This document shows, piece after piece, positions 50,061 to 57,545 of a stretch of DNA of 64,000 bases (within the stretch, counting starts at the first letter, position 1; each line of letters begins with the position of its first letter). The position numbers were made by a program, and so were the translations under genes. The DNA comes from VRUE01 sp963697695 (GTDB lineage Bacteria > Actinomycetota > Thermoleophilia > Solirubrobacterales > 70-9). Below the pieces are notes generated by a model. The model worked only from the letters and a program-made list of their open reading frames with translations. It was not told the DNA's origin and ran no database searches. The stretch is taken from the NCBI GenBank assembly GCA_963697695.1, contig OY969094.1, forward strand, positions 372,001-436,000, given 5' to 3'.

Positions 50061-52529
50061 TTACGCGGCTTCGGCCGAGCCGGGCTGCGAGCGTGCGGGA
50101 GAGGACTCGCCGAGCAGGCCGGCCGGCGATGCGGCAACGCCCTCGTCACCAGCCTCCTCTTCGTCGGCCGTGACGCCCGCAAAGGGCGGTGGGGCAGGCT
50201 TCTCGGCCTCCACCTCAAACTCCGCCTCGCCCTCCTCGACTTCGCGCGGGAGGCGACGGGAGACGACCTTGGTCACCCCGTCGCCGCCCATCGTCACCCC
50301 ATAGAGAACGTCGGCGGCGTCCATCGTCCGCTTCTGGTGGGTGACGATGACGAACTGGGCACGGTCGGAGAAGCGGCGGATCAGCTGCAGGAAGCGATCG
50401 ATGTTGGCGTCGTCGAGGGCCGCCTCGACCTCGTCGAGGATGTAGAAGGGACAGGGGCGGGCGAGGAAGACGGCGAAGACGAAGGCAAGGGCGACGAGGG
50501 ACTTCTCCCCGCCCGAGAGCAGTGAGAGCTTGCGGGTCGACTTGCCGGCCGGGGTGACCTCGATCTCGACCCCGAACTCGTTGCGCCCTTCTTCCTCCTC
50601 GCCCTCCTCGGCCGGCTCCTCCTCAGTGGTGGCGTCGGCGTCGCGAACTGGACGCAGATTGACCCGGCGCAGACGGCCGCGGCCGCCCGGGAAGAGGTGC
50701 TCGACCATCTCCTCGAAGTTCTTCGCAGTCGCCTCGAAGGTCTGCTCGAAGGCGCGCTCGATCTCGCGATCGATGTCGCGGATCAGCGCCTCCAGCTCGC
50801 GCATCCCGCGCTCGGTGTCCTCGCGCTGGGTCTGCAGCGACTCGACGTGCTCCCGGGCCTCCTCGTACTCGCGCTTGGCGAGCGGGTTGACCGGACCGAT
50901 CTGGGCCCGCCGTCGCTCGAGGCGCTCGAGCCGCCGGTCGATGTCAGCCCGTTCCTCGTCGCTCAGGGGCTCCTCCGCCGGCTCGACCTCCTCGCCCAGC
51001 CGCTCGGAGATCGAGGCCAGCTGCTTGGCCGCTTCGGCGCGGCGGTCACCGAGATGGGCGGCCTCGACCTCGACCTCTGTCAGCCTGTCTGAGGCGGCCT
51101 TCATCTCCGCCTGCAGCTCGTACTCGCGCTGGGAGCACTGGCGCATCTCCTCGGCGATCTCATCGCCATCTCCCTCACCGCCGACGACCTTGCGCTCGAT
51201 CAGCTCGACCCGGGCGCGAACCGCGGCCTCGGCACCGGCCGAGGCGGCAGCAGCGGCACGGACGTCGTCGAGCAATTCCTCGCCGGCCTGCAGGCGCTTG
51301 CGCAGCAGCTCGCGGTGGCGCTCGCCGAGCAGCGCCTCGGCTCGCCTGGCGTGGCGCACGGCCCGCTCGGCGCCGCTGCGCACCGCTCCCAGCGCCGTTG
51401 CGCGTGCGCTCTCGCTCGCCTCTCCCGAACGGGCGCGAGCGAGACCGTCGGCCGCGCCGGAAAGACCTGCCTCGACCTCCCCCAGCTCCTGCTCCAGTTT
51501 GCGGGCGCGCTCGCCGGGAGCCGCAGCGGAACCGACGTCCAGGGTCAGTGGGCCGAGCTCGGTTCGCAGCGCGTCCAGACCGGCCATCAGCTCGCCCTCG
51601 CGGTCGCCGAGGCCGGTGGCGCGGATTGCGATCCGCTGCTGCTCCCCGCGCAGCTTGGTCAGCACCCCCCACGCCTGAGTGCGCTCGCGGTCGCGGGCGG
51701 CAAAGCGCTCCTCGGCTGCCCGCCGCTGCTCGCTCACCTTGGCCAGCCGCTGCTCGATCTCCGCCCGGGCGACGCGCGCCTCGCCGGCGGCCTTCTCGGC
51801 CGCGGCGGCGCGATCGGCGCCGAAGCGCAGGTCCTCACCGACCAGACGGCCGCGCAGGCCCAGTTCCTCGCGCTCGATCCGGGCGCCCAGCTCAGCCGCT
51901 TCGGCCTGGCGCTTCAGCGGGCGCAGTCGCGTGCGCGCCTCGCGCTCGAGGTCGAGGGCGCGGTCGAGGTTGTCGCGCGCCGCGCGCAGCTTCAGCTCGG
52001 CGCGGCGGCGGCGCTTGCGGTGCTTGCCCAGCCCGGCGGCCTCCTCGACCAGCAGTCGCCGCTCGCGCGGCTTCGAGTGGACGATCGACTCGACCCGGCC
52101 CTGGCTGATCACCGAGTGCATCTCCTTGCCCAGATTGGCGTCAGACAGCACCTCGCTGACATCGACGAGGCGGCAGCGGGCGCCGTTGAGCCGGTAGGCA
52201 CCGTCGCCGGAGCGGTCGAGCGTTCGCTTCACCGAGATCTCGGAGAGCTCGGTCGCGGCGCGGCCCTCGGAGTTGTCGATCACCACCTCGACCTCGGCGG
52301 CGCGGCGCTGTCCGACCCCCTTGCCCCCTGCCGAGATCACGTCCTGCATCGAGGCGCCGCGGATCGCCCCAGGGCTTTGCTCACCCAGCGCCCAGAGCAC
52401 CGCGTCGGTGATGTTCGACTTGCCGGAGCCGTTGGGACCGACGATCACGCTGACGCCGGGCGAAAACTCCAGCTTCGCCCGCTCGGGGAACGACTTGAAC
52501 CCCTTCATCTCTATCGATCTCAGATACAT
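50061..52529 (-). CDS. smc: SMC-family chromosome segregation ATPase with no visible hinge
   Basis: ATPase heads are complete: Walker A 'VIVGPNGSGKSNITDAVLWALG' (residues 28-49), Q-loop 'VISQGRVESI', C-motif 'KLSLLSGGEKSLVALAF' (about 668), Walker B 'CPFYILDEVEAALDDAN' (about 690), 'VIVTHQKRTM' H-loop. Both head-to-coil junctions are present: 'RPLKRQAEAAELG' (about 205-215) and 'IGPVNPLAKREYEEA' (about 544). Only about 330 residues lie between them, all coiled-coil-like. Canonical SMC has roughly 750 including a hinge of 150. No hinge pattern and no CxxC hook is seen. 822 residues in total. Follows rnc. Confidence 0.88.
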   Translation of the reverse strand: MYLRSIEMKGFKSFPERAKLEFSPGVSVIVGPNGSGKSNITDAVLWALGEQSPGAIRGASMQDVISAGGKGVGQRRAAEVEVVIDNSEGRAATELSEISVKRTLDRSGDGAYRLNGARCRLVDVSEVLSDANLGKEMHSVISQGRVESIVHSKPRERRLLVEEAAGLGKHRKRRRRAELKLRAARDNLDRALDLEREARTRLRPLKRQAEAAELGARIEREELGLRGRLVGEDLRFGADRAAAAEKAAGEARVARAEIEQRLAKVSEQRRAAEERFAARDRERTQAWGVLTKLRGEQQRIAIRATGLGDREGELMAGLDALRTELGPLTLDVGSAAAPGERARKLEQELGEVEAGLSGAADGLARARSGEASESARATALGAVRSGAERAVRHARRAEALLGERHRELLRKRLQAGEELLDDVRAAAAASAGAEAAVRARVELIERKVVGGEGDGDEIAEEMRQCSQREYELQAEMKAASDRLTEVEVEAAHLGDRRAEAAKQLASISERLGEEVEPAEEPLSDEERADIDRRLERLERRRAQIGPVNPLAKREYEEAREHVESLQTQREDTERGMRELEALIRDIDREIERAFEQTFEATAKNFEEMVEHLFPGGRGRLRRVNLRPVRDADATTEEEPAEEGEEEEGRNEFGVEIEVTPAGKSTRKLSLLSGGEKSLVALAFVFAVFLARPCPFYILDEVEAALDDANIDRFLQLIRRFSDRAQFVIVTHQKRTMDAADVLYGVTMGGDGVTKVVSRRLPREVEEGEAEFEVEAEKPAPPPFAGVTADEEEAGDEGVAASPAGLLGESSPARSQPGSAEAA

Positions 52530-52589
52530 CGCTCTGTCCTCAGTCCTGAATCGCCAAGACTTGCGTTTGAGTCGGACGCGACGCCATCC

Positions 52590-53276
52590 CTAGCCCCCAA
52601 GCCGCTGCAGTGCCTGCTCGGCCGCGGCCTGCTCGGCCGCCTTCTTGCTCCGTCCTTCGCCTTCGCCTACCCGCTCGGAGCCGACGACCGCTGCGACCTC
52701 GAACGTGCGCTGGTGTGGAGGACCCGATTCGGCAATCACCTCGTAGCTTACGTGCGCCCGGCGGCGCGCCAACAGCTCCTGCAGCGCCGACTTGAAGTCG
52801 ATCCTCGTCTCCGAGGCGTGCTCGATCCGCGGTTCGAAAGCGGCGGTGACCGCCTCCGCCGTGCGTTCGAAACCGAAGGCGAGGAAGCAGGCGCCGATCA
52901 GCGCCTCGGTCGCCTCCGGCAGCGGACGCTCGCCGCTCAGCAGCACCTCGGCCGGGATCGCCGCCAGGGCGTCCTCCGGCTCGTTCGCACGCAGCATCTC
53001 AGGCACCCCCAGCAGTCGCCCGACCGCTGCGCAGGAGACGCCGCTGACCGCCTGGTTGTGGATCTTGGTCAAGCCTCCCGCGTCTTCCTCGGGGAAGCGC
53101 TCGAGCAGGTCGCGGGCGACGGCGAGGGCGAGGACGCTGTCGCCGAGGTAGGCGAGGCGCTCGAAGGAGTCGCGCCGGTCCTCGGTCCAGGAGGAGTGGG
53201 TCAGCGCCTGGCGCCGCAGGTCCTCGGGCAGAGCCTCGACCAGATCCGCCAGCGTGCTCGGCTTCGGCTCGCTCAC
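52590..53276 (-). CDS. rnc: Ribonuclease III
   Basis: Double-stranded-RNA endonuclease. Catalytic 'RDSFERLAYLGDSVLALAVARDL' (signature ERLEFLGDS variant), 'GGLTKIHNQAVSG', 'EATEALIGACFLAFG' (D/E ligands), and a C-terminal dsRBD 'DFKSALQELLARRRAHVSYEV', 'GRSKKAAEQAAAEQAL'. 228 residues. ATGA overlap with acpP upstream. Confidence 0.94.
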   Translation of the reverse strand: MSEPKPSTLADLVEALPEDLRRQALTHSSWTEDRRDSFERLAYLGDSVLALAVARDLLERFPEEDAGGLTKIHNQAVSGVSCAAVGRLLGVPEMLRANEPEDALAAIPAEVLLSGERPLPEATEALIGACFLAFGFERTAEAVTAAFEPRIEHASETRIDFKSALQELLARRRAHVSYEVIAESGPPHQRTFEVAAVVGSERVGEGEGRSKKAAEQAAAEQALQRLGG

Positions 53277-53521
53277 GCCGCCGGGGCGTGCTCGAGGACG
53301 AAGGCAACCGCGTCGCCGACCGTCTCGATCCGTGCTGCCTGCTCCTCGGAGACGGAGATCCCGTAGGTGTCCTCCAGCTCCATCACGAGCTCGTAGAGGT
53401 CGAGCGAGTCGGCGTCGAGGTCATCCTTGAAGCGGGTCTGCTCGCCGATCTTGGCGACGTCCACCTCCAGCTCCTCGGCGAGGTGCTCGCGAACCAGCTT
53501 CAGGACCTCCTCGTGGGTCAT
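53273..53521 (-). CDS. acpP: Acyl carrier protein
   Basis: 82 residues. The phosphopantetheine Ser is in 'DDLDADSLDLYELVMELED' ('DADSLD'), flanked by the four-helix pattern 'VLKLVREHLAEELEVDVAKIG' and 'IETVGDAVAFVLEH'. Overlaps rnc by ATGA and plsX by ATGA, so plsX-acpP-rnc are coupled. Confidence 0.95.
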   Translation of the reverse strand: MTHEEVLKLVREHLAEELEVDVAKIGEQTRFKDDLDADSLDLYELVMELEDTYGISVSEEQAARIETVGDAVAFVLEHAPAA

Positions 53522-54528
53522 TCCCTGGTTCCTATCACGCCCGCCTCGCGTAGCAGCGCCGCAGTGCGCCCGACCGCGTCGACCTCGGCGCAACGCGCCG
53601 CCAGGCGCAGCGCGTTGGCTATACCCTCCGCTCCCGAGCTGCCATGGCCAGTGACGGCGATGCCCCTCAGGCCGAGAAGAATCGCGCCGCCGGTGGTGTC
53701 TGGGTGGAGCTCGCGCCGCAAACCGTCGAGAGCCGGGCGCATGAGAAGACCCCCAAGCGCGGCGAGCGGGTTCGAGCGGGCGGCGTCGCGGATGGCGCCG
53801 GCGACGGCACTCGCAGTGCCCTCCATCAGCTTCAGCGATACGTTGCCGGTGAAGCCGTCGGTGACCACGACGTCGGCGCTGCCCCCCGGCAGGTCGCGTC
53901 CCTCGACGTTGCCGACGAACTCGATCCCGGCAGCCCCTTTGAGGGCAGCGTTGGCGGCGACCACCTCCTCGCGCCCCTTGCCGGCCTCCTCGCCTACCGA
54001 GAGCAGCCCGACCCGGGGGCTTTTCACACCCAGCACGGCCTCGCTGAAGGCGGCGCCGAGAAAGGCGAACTGGACCAGGTGCTGGGCCCGAACCTCGGCG
54101 TTGGCGCCGACGTCGAGGAAGAGGACCTGCTTGCCCGGAACGGGGAGCTGCACGGCGAGGGCGGGGCGCCGCACCCCCTTGATCCTGCGGATGCCGAAGG
54201 TCGCCGCGGCCATCGTCGCTCCGGTGGAACCGGGGCTGACCATCGCGTCCGCGTCGCCCGCGGCGACGTCGGCGGCGGCACGAACGACCGAGGCCTCCTT
54301 GCGGGCGCGAACGGCGGGCACTGGGTCCTCGTCGTTGGCGATCCACTCCGCGGTCGGGATGACCTCGACACCGGAGACTCCCTCCAGTCCCAGCTCCTCG
54401 GCAGGGCCGAAGACGCGCACGCCGATGCCGTCGGCCGCTGCGAGCTTCGCCCCCTGCGCCGTCGCAGCGAAGCCTTGCTCGGCGCCGTAGCCGTCCAGGG
54501 CCACGGTCACGCCGCGCCCGGCCGGCAT
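53518..54528 (-). CDS. plsX: Phosphate acyltransferase PlsX
   Basis: Makes acyl-phosphate from acyl-ACP for phospholipid synthesis. 'VTVALDGYGAEQGFAATAQGA' (family start, with DGYG for DAMGG), 'DADAMVSPGSTGATMAAATFGI', 'QVLFLDVGANAEVRAQHLVQFA', 'VVVTDGFTGNVSLKLMEGTA' , 'GIAVTGHGSSGAEGIANAL'. ATG 54528 shares its A with the rpmF stop (TGATG). Confidence 0.92.
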   Translation of the reverse strand: MPAGRGVTVALDGYGAEQGFAATAQGAKLAAADGIGVRVFGPAEELGLEGVSGVEVIPTAEWIANDEDPVPAVRARKEASVVRAAADVAAGDADAMVSPGSTGATMAAATFGIRRIKGVRRPALAVQLPVPGKQVLFLDVGANAEVRAQHLVQFAFLGAAFSEAVLGVKSPRVGLLSVGEEAGKGREEVVAANAALKGAAGIEFVGNVEGRDLPGGSADVVVTDGFTGNVSLKLMEGTASAVAGAIRDAARSNPLAALGGLLMRPALDGLRRELHPDTTGGAILLGLRGIAVTGHGSSGAEGIANALRLAARCAEVDAVGRTAALLREAGVIGTRE

Positions 54529-54743
54529 CACTCCTGCGTGTCGGAGGGGGTCGCCGAGGGCTCGGCGATCGGGTGTTTGATCACCTCGCGCCCCGCGTAA
54601 GTGCCGCAGGTGGGGCAAACGCGGTGCGGAAGCCGGGGGCTATGGCAACGCGGGCAGCGGTTCAGCCGCGCCTTGCCGGCTTTGTGCTGAGCACGCCGCT
54701 TGTCGCGCCGGGCGCTCGAGGTTCTCTTCTTAGGGACCGCCAT
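54528..54743 (-). CDS. rpmF: Ribosomal protein bL32
   Basis: 71 residues. 'AVPKKRTSSARRDKRRAQH' start, and a zinc ribbon 'CPRCHSPRLPHRVCPTCGTY' with four Cys, so it is the Zn-dependent form. C-terminal tail 'EPSATPSDTQE'. Stop and plsX start share one base. Confidence 0.95.
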   Translation of the reverse strand: MAVPKKRTSSARRDKRRAQHKAGKARLNRCPRCHSPRLPHRVCPTCGTYAGREVIKHPIAEPSATPSDTQE

Positions 54744-54768
54744 CGGTCGCGGGATGGTAGCGGGTGAC

Positions 54769-55263
54769 TCAGTACTCGGCCCGAACGACGGCGAGGTCGC
54801 CGGCTTCCCAGGCAACTTCGCCGCCGCACCACTCAACCAGGCGCTGCAGCTGGCCGGGCTCGAAGACATCGCCGATGACGAGGGAGCGGGAGTGCTCCCT
54901 GACGCGGCGGAAGAGGGACTGCTTCTGCTCGTCGCCGAGGTCGTTGACCGAGAGGACGGAGATGACCAGGTCCCAGGGACCGTCGGGAAGGGGGTCCTCC
55001 ATGCGCGCGAGCTGGACGTCGTCGTAGGTCTGGCGGGCGCGAAAGACCATGTCGGGACTGGCGTCGAGGCCGACGACCCAGGCCTGCGGGTGGGCCTCGA
55101 TCAGCCGCCGGGTCGTCTCTCCGGTCCCCATGCCGAGCTCCAGTACCCGCTCGGGGGGGAACGGGATCGCCGCGACAGCCTGCTCCTGCAACTCGTCGTA
55201 GCGGGGGATCTGGGCGCGGATCCGCTCCAGGTAGGCCTCGGGTGTCCAGTCGAATCGATCCAT
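54769..55263 (-). CDS. Small SAM-dependent methyltransferase
   Basis: 164 residues. Motif I 'VLELGMGTGETTRRLIEAHP', motif II 'VVGLDASPDMVFRAR', then 'GPWDLVISVLSVNDLGDEQK' (motif IV-like) and a C-terminal strand pair. A short methyltransferase-12/25-like protein; substrate unknown. ATG 55263 is divergent to yceD. It sits upstream of rpmF in the lipid operon. Confidence 0.85.
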   Translation of the reverse strand: MDRFDWTPEAYLERIRAQIPRYDELQEQAVAAIPFPPERVLELGMGTGETTRRLIEAHPQAWVVGLDASPDMVFRARQTYDDVQLARMEDPLPDGPWDLVISVLSVNDLGDEQKQSLFRRVREHSRSLVIGDVFEPGQLQRLVEWCGGEVAWEAGDLAVVRAEY

Positions 55264-55320
55264 TCCGTAACCTCGTCGGTGGCTGCCATCGTAAGTCCCG
55301 GCCCCAGCGGAGGAGTGCTC

Positions 55321-55842
55321 ATGGCGCAAGCGCCGACCATCGTCGATCTCGCACGGCTCTCCCTCGCCCACGGCGAGGGCAGGCGGCTGGAGCTCCCGGT
55401 TCGGCTCGACCCGCTGGAGCTGGGCGGGCAGACCTACGCGGTCAAGCCGGAATCGGTCCAGGCCAGGATCGACGTCTCCCGCCCCAGTGGGGGCTACGCG
55501 TTTCGCCTCCGCTTCCCGCTCAGGATCGAGGGTCCCTGCATGCGCTGCCTCGAGGGCTCAGCGTTCGAAACCGGAGTCGACGCCCGCGAGGTGGCACAGG
55601 AAAACACCGACGACGAGGAGCTGCTGAGCCCCTACGTCGAGGACGAGGAATTGGACCTCGGCCGCTGGGCCCATGACGCCGCCGTCCTTGCGATCCCAAC
55701 CCGGTTCCTCTGCCGCGAGGACTGTGCCGGGCTCTGCCCCGTCTGCGGCGAGTCCCTGAACGACGCCGACCCCAAGGACCACGAACACGACAGCGGCCCT
55801 GACCCAAGGTGGGACAAGCTCAAGGAGCTGAAGCTGGAGTAG
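55321..55842 (+). CDS. yceD: DUF177/YceD family protein
   Basis: Conserved partner of 23S rRNA/L32 biogenesis in many bacteria, usually encoded directly before rpmF. 'LDPLELGGQTYAVKPESVQARIDVSR', 'PLRIEGPCMRCLEG', and C-terminal 'LCREDCAGLCPVCGESLND' (Cys motif) fit. 173 residues, ATG 55321. Here it is on the opposite strand from rpmF and separated from it by a methyltransferase gene. Ends three bases from the sepIVA-like gene's stop. Confidence 0.88.
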   Translation: MAQAPTIVDLARLSLAHGEGRRLELPVRLDPLELGGQTYAVKPESVQARIDVSRPSGGYAFRLRFPLRIEGPCMRCLEGSAFETGVDAREVAQENTDDEELLSPYVEDEELDLGRWAHDAAVLAIPTRFLCREDCAGLCPVCGESLNDADPKDHEHDSGPDPRWDKLKELKLE

Positions 55843-55845
55843 CGG

Positions 55846-56334
55846 CTAGGACTGCTGCTCGTCGAGCTCGGGCACCGGCTGCTGCTCTTCGTCGCGGCCG
55901 GCAAGCCTGTCGCGGCCGCGCTGCACGGCGGCGAGGAACTTCTGCAGGTTGACCTCGAGCGTGTTGAGGATCTCGTCGGCGTAGTCCTCGGCGCCGAGGC
56001 GGATCTCACGCTCGCGCGTGCGGGCGTCCTCGACGATCTCGTCGGCGGCCCGCTCGGCCTGCTTGGTGACCTCCTCGTCGGAGATCAGGCGGGCCTGCTG
56101 CTCACGGGCCTCGCGGACGATCCGCTCCGCCTCGCGCTTGGCCTCGGCCAGCATCTCCTGACGCTCCTTGACGATCCAGCGCGCCTGCTTGATCTCCTCG
56201 GGGATCGTCGCCCGCATCTGGTCGAGGAGGTCGTAGATCTCCTCGCGGTCCACGCGAACCTGGTCCGTCAGGGGGACGGGCCGAGCGTTGTGAACTACAT
56301 CATCGAGCTTGTCTATTAGAACGAGAACGTCCAT
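55846..56334 (-). CDS. SepIVA/DivIVA-like coiled-coil protein
   Basis: 162 residues, mostly coiled coil: 'LIDKLDDVVHNARPVPLTDQVRVDREEIYDLLDQ' N-terminal segment resembles the DivIVA membrane-binding start; 'IVKERQEMLAEAKREAERIVREAREQQARLISDEEV' is the coil. In mycobacteria the homologous gene between coaD and yceD/rpmF encodes SepIVA, a divisome factor. Synteny and sequence both fit. Tail is Glu/Gln-rich. Confidence 0.82.
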   Translation of the reverse strand: MDVLVLIDKLDDVVHNARPVPLTDQVRVDREEIYDLLDQMRATIPEEIKQARWIVKERQEMLAEAKREAERIVREAREQQARLISDEEVTKQAERAADEIVEDARTREREIRLGAEDYADEILNTLEVNLQKFLAAVQRGRDRLAGRDEEQQPVPELDEQQS

Positions 56335-56438
56335 CAGCAGGTCGTAAGCCTACGTGTCCAGGGCTTTTTCGGTGAAGAAGCGGTTATTTCCTCAGCTTTT
56401 TGCAAACTCTCGCCCACGCCGGTCCGACCGGGGGAAGC

Positions 56439-56939
56439 CTACCTGTCGCCCAGGCGCTGCGCCATCATCGCCGCCACCGGGGTCGGAACCAGGTCGGAGA
56501 CGTCGCCGCCGAAGGTCGCCATTTCCTTCACTCCGGTCGAGGAAAGGAAGCTGTATTGGGGCGAGGCGATCATGTAGATGCTCTCGACTCCGGGGTCGAG
56601 CTTGCGGTTGAGCTGCGCCATCTCGAACTCGTACTCGAAGTCGGAGATCGCCCGCAGCCCCTTGACGATCGCCTTCGCCTCCATTTCCCGCGCGAACTCG
56701 ACCAGCAGGTTGGAGAAGATCCTCACCTCGACGTTGGCGAGGTCGGCGGTCGCCTCCCTGATGAAGGCCTGTCGCTCCTCGGCCGTGAACAGGGTCCTCT
56801 CCTTACGGATCGGGTTGTTGACGACGCCGACCACGACCCGCTCGAAGGCCGAGGAGGTGCGGGTGATGATGTCGAGATGACCGTTCGTCACCGGGTCGTA
56901 GCTGCCCGGGCAGACGACCGTACCGTTGCGTTGAGCCAT
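56439..56939 (-). CDS. coaD: Phosphopantetheine adenylyltransferase
   Basis: Penultimate step of CoA synthesis. 'VCPGSYDPVTNGHLDIITR' (T/HxGH nucleotidyl-transferase), 'FSNLLVEFAREMEAKAIVKGLRAISDFEYEFEMAQLNR' and 'YSFLSSTGVKEMATFGGD' (ISSTxxKE). 166 residues. Its ATG shares a base with the rsmD stop. Confidence 0.95.
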   Translation of the reverse strand: MAQRNGTVVCPGSYDPVTNGHLDIITRTSSAFERVVVGVVNNPIRKERTLFTAEERQAFIREATADLANVEVRIFSNLLVEFAREMEAKAIVKGLRAISDFEYEFEMAQLNRKLDPGVESIYMIASPQYSFLSSTGVKEMATFGGDVSDLVPTPVAAMMAQRLGDR

Positions 56940-57481
56940 CAGGCAGTCCGCCCGTAGAAAGCGACGTCGGCGGCGCCGTAGCGACGCTGGCGCAGGCGCT
57001 CGAGCGAATCGAGGCGCAGCGGGCTGCGCGCGCCGCTCTCGACGATCGCCCGCCCTCCCTCGGCGAGAAGGCGCGGCAGATGAGTGTCCAGTTCCTGCCC
57101 CACGGGGTCGGCGAGTTTATAGGGGGCATCGACGAAGACGAGGTCGAAGCCGGCCGCCGGCTGGTCCTCCGTTCGGCCGGCCAGCCAGCGGATCGCGTCC
57201 GAACGGACCAGCTCGACGCGCCCGCCGAGGCCGAGCCGCTCGACGTTGCCGATGGCGGCGCGGGTGTCGCGGTCGACCAGGACGGCGCGGGAGGCACCGC
57301 GCGAGAGCGCCTCGATCGCCAGCGCGCCGGTACCGCAGTAGAGGTCGAGGACGCTGGCGCCGCCGACGTCGCCGAGGGCGGAGAAGATCGCCTCGCGAAC
57401 GCGGTCGGAGGTGGGCCGCACCCGCCAGCCGCGCGGCGCGACGAGGCGCTGCCCCCCGAACTCTCCGGCGATAACCCTCAC
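56939..57481 (-). CDS. rsmD: 16S rRNA (guanine-966-N2)-methyltransferase RsmD
   Basis: Methylates G966 of 16S rRNA. 'VIAGEFGGQRLVAPRGWRVRPTSDRVREAIFSALG' (cut) start, 'VLDLYCGTGALAIEALSRGAS' (SAM motif), 'LVFVDAPYKLADP' (DPPY-like, here DAPY). GTG 57481. 180 residues. Coupled to coaD. Confidence 0.93.
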   Translation of the reverse strand: MRVIAGEFGGQRLVAPRGWRVRPTSDRVREAIFSALGDVGGASVLDLYCGTGALAIEALSRGASRAVLVDRDTRAAIGNVERLGLGGRVELVRSDAIRWLAGRTEDQPAAGFDLVFVDAPYKLADPVGQELDTHLPRLLAEGGRAIVESGARSPLRLDSLERLRQRRYGAADVAFYGRTA

Positions 57482-57545
57482 ACCCGGCACCTTATGGACG
57501 TGCCACCGGTTGAGCACCCATAGGGGCACATAGCCGGGGGCACGT

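Noticed and set aside
53273..54346. 357-codon frame fused in front of acpP
   Set aside because: The upstream part is an out-of-frame translation of plsX; the acyl carrier protein itself begins at ATG 53521.
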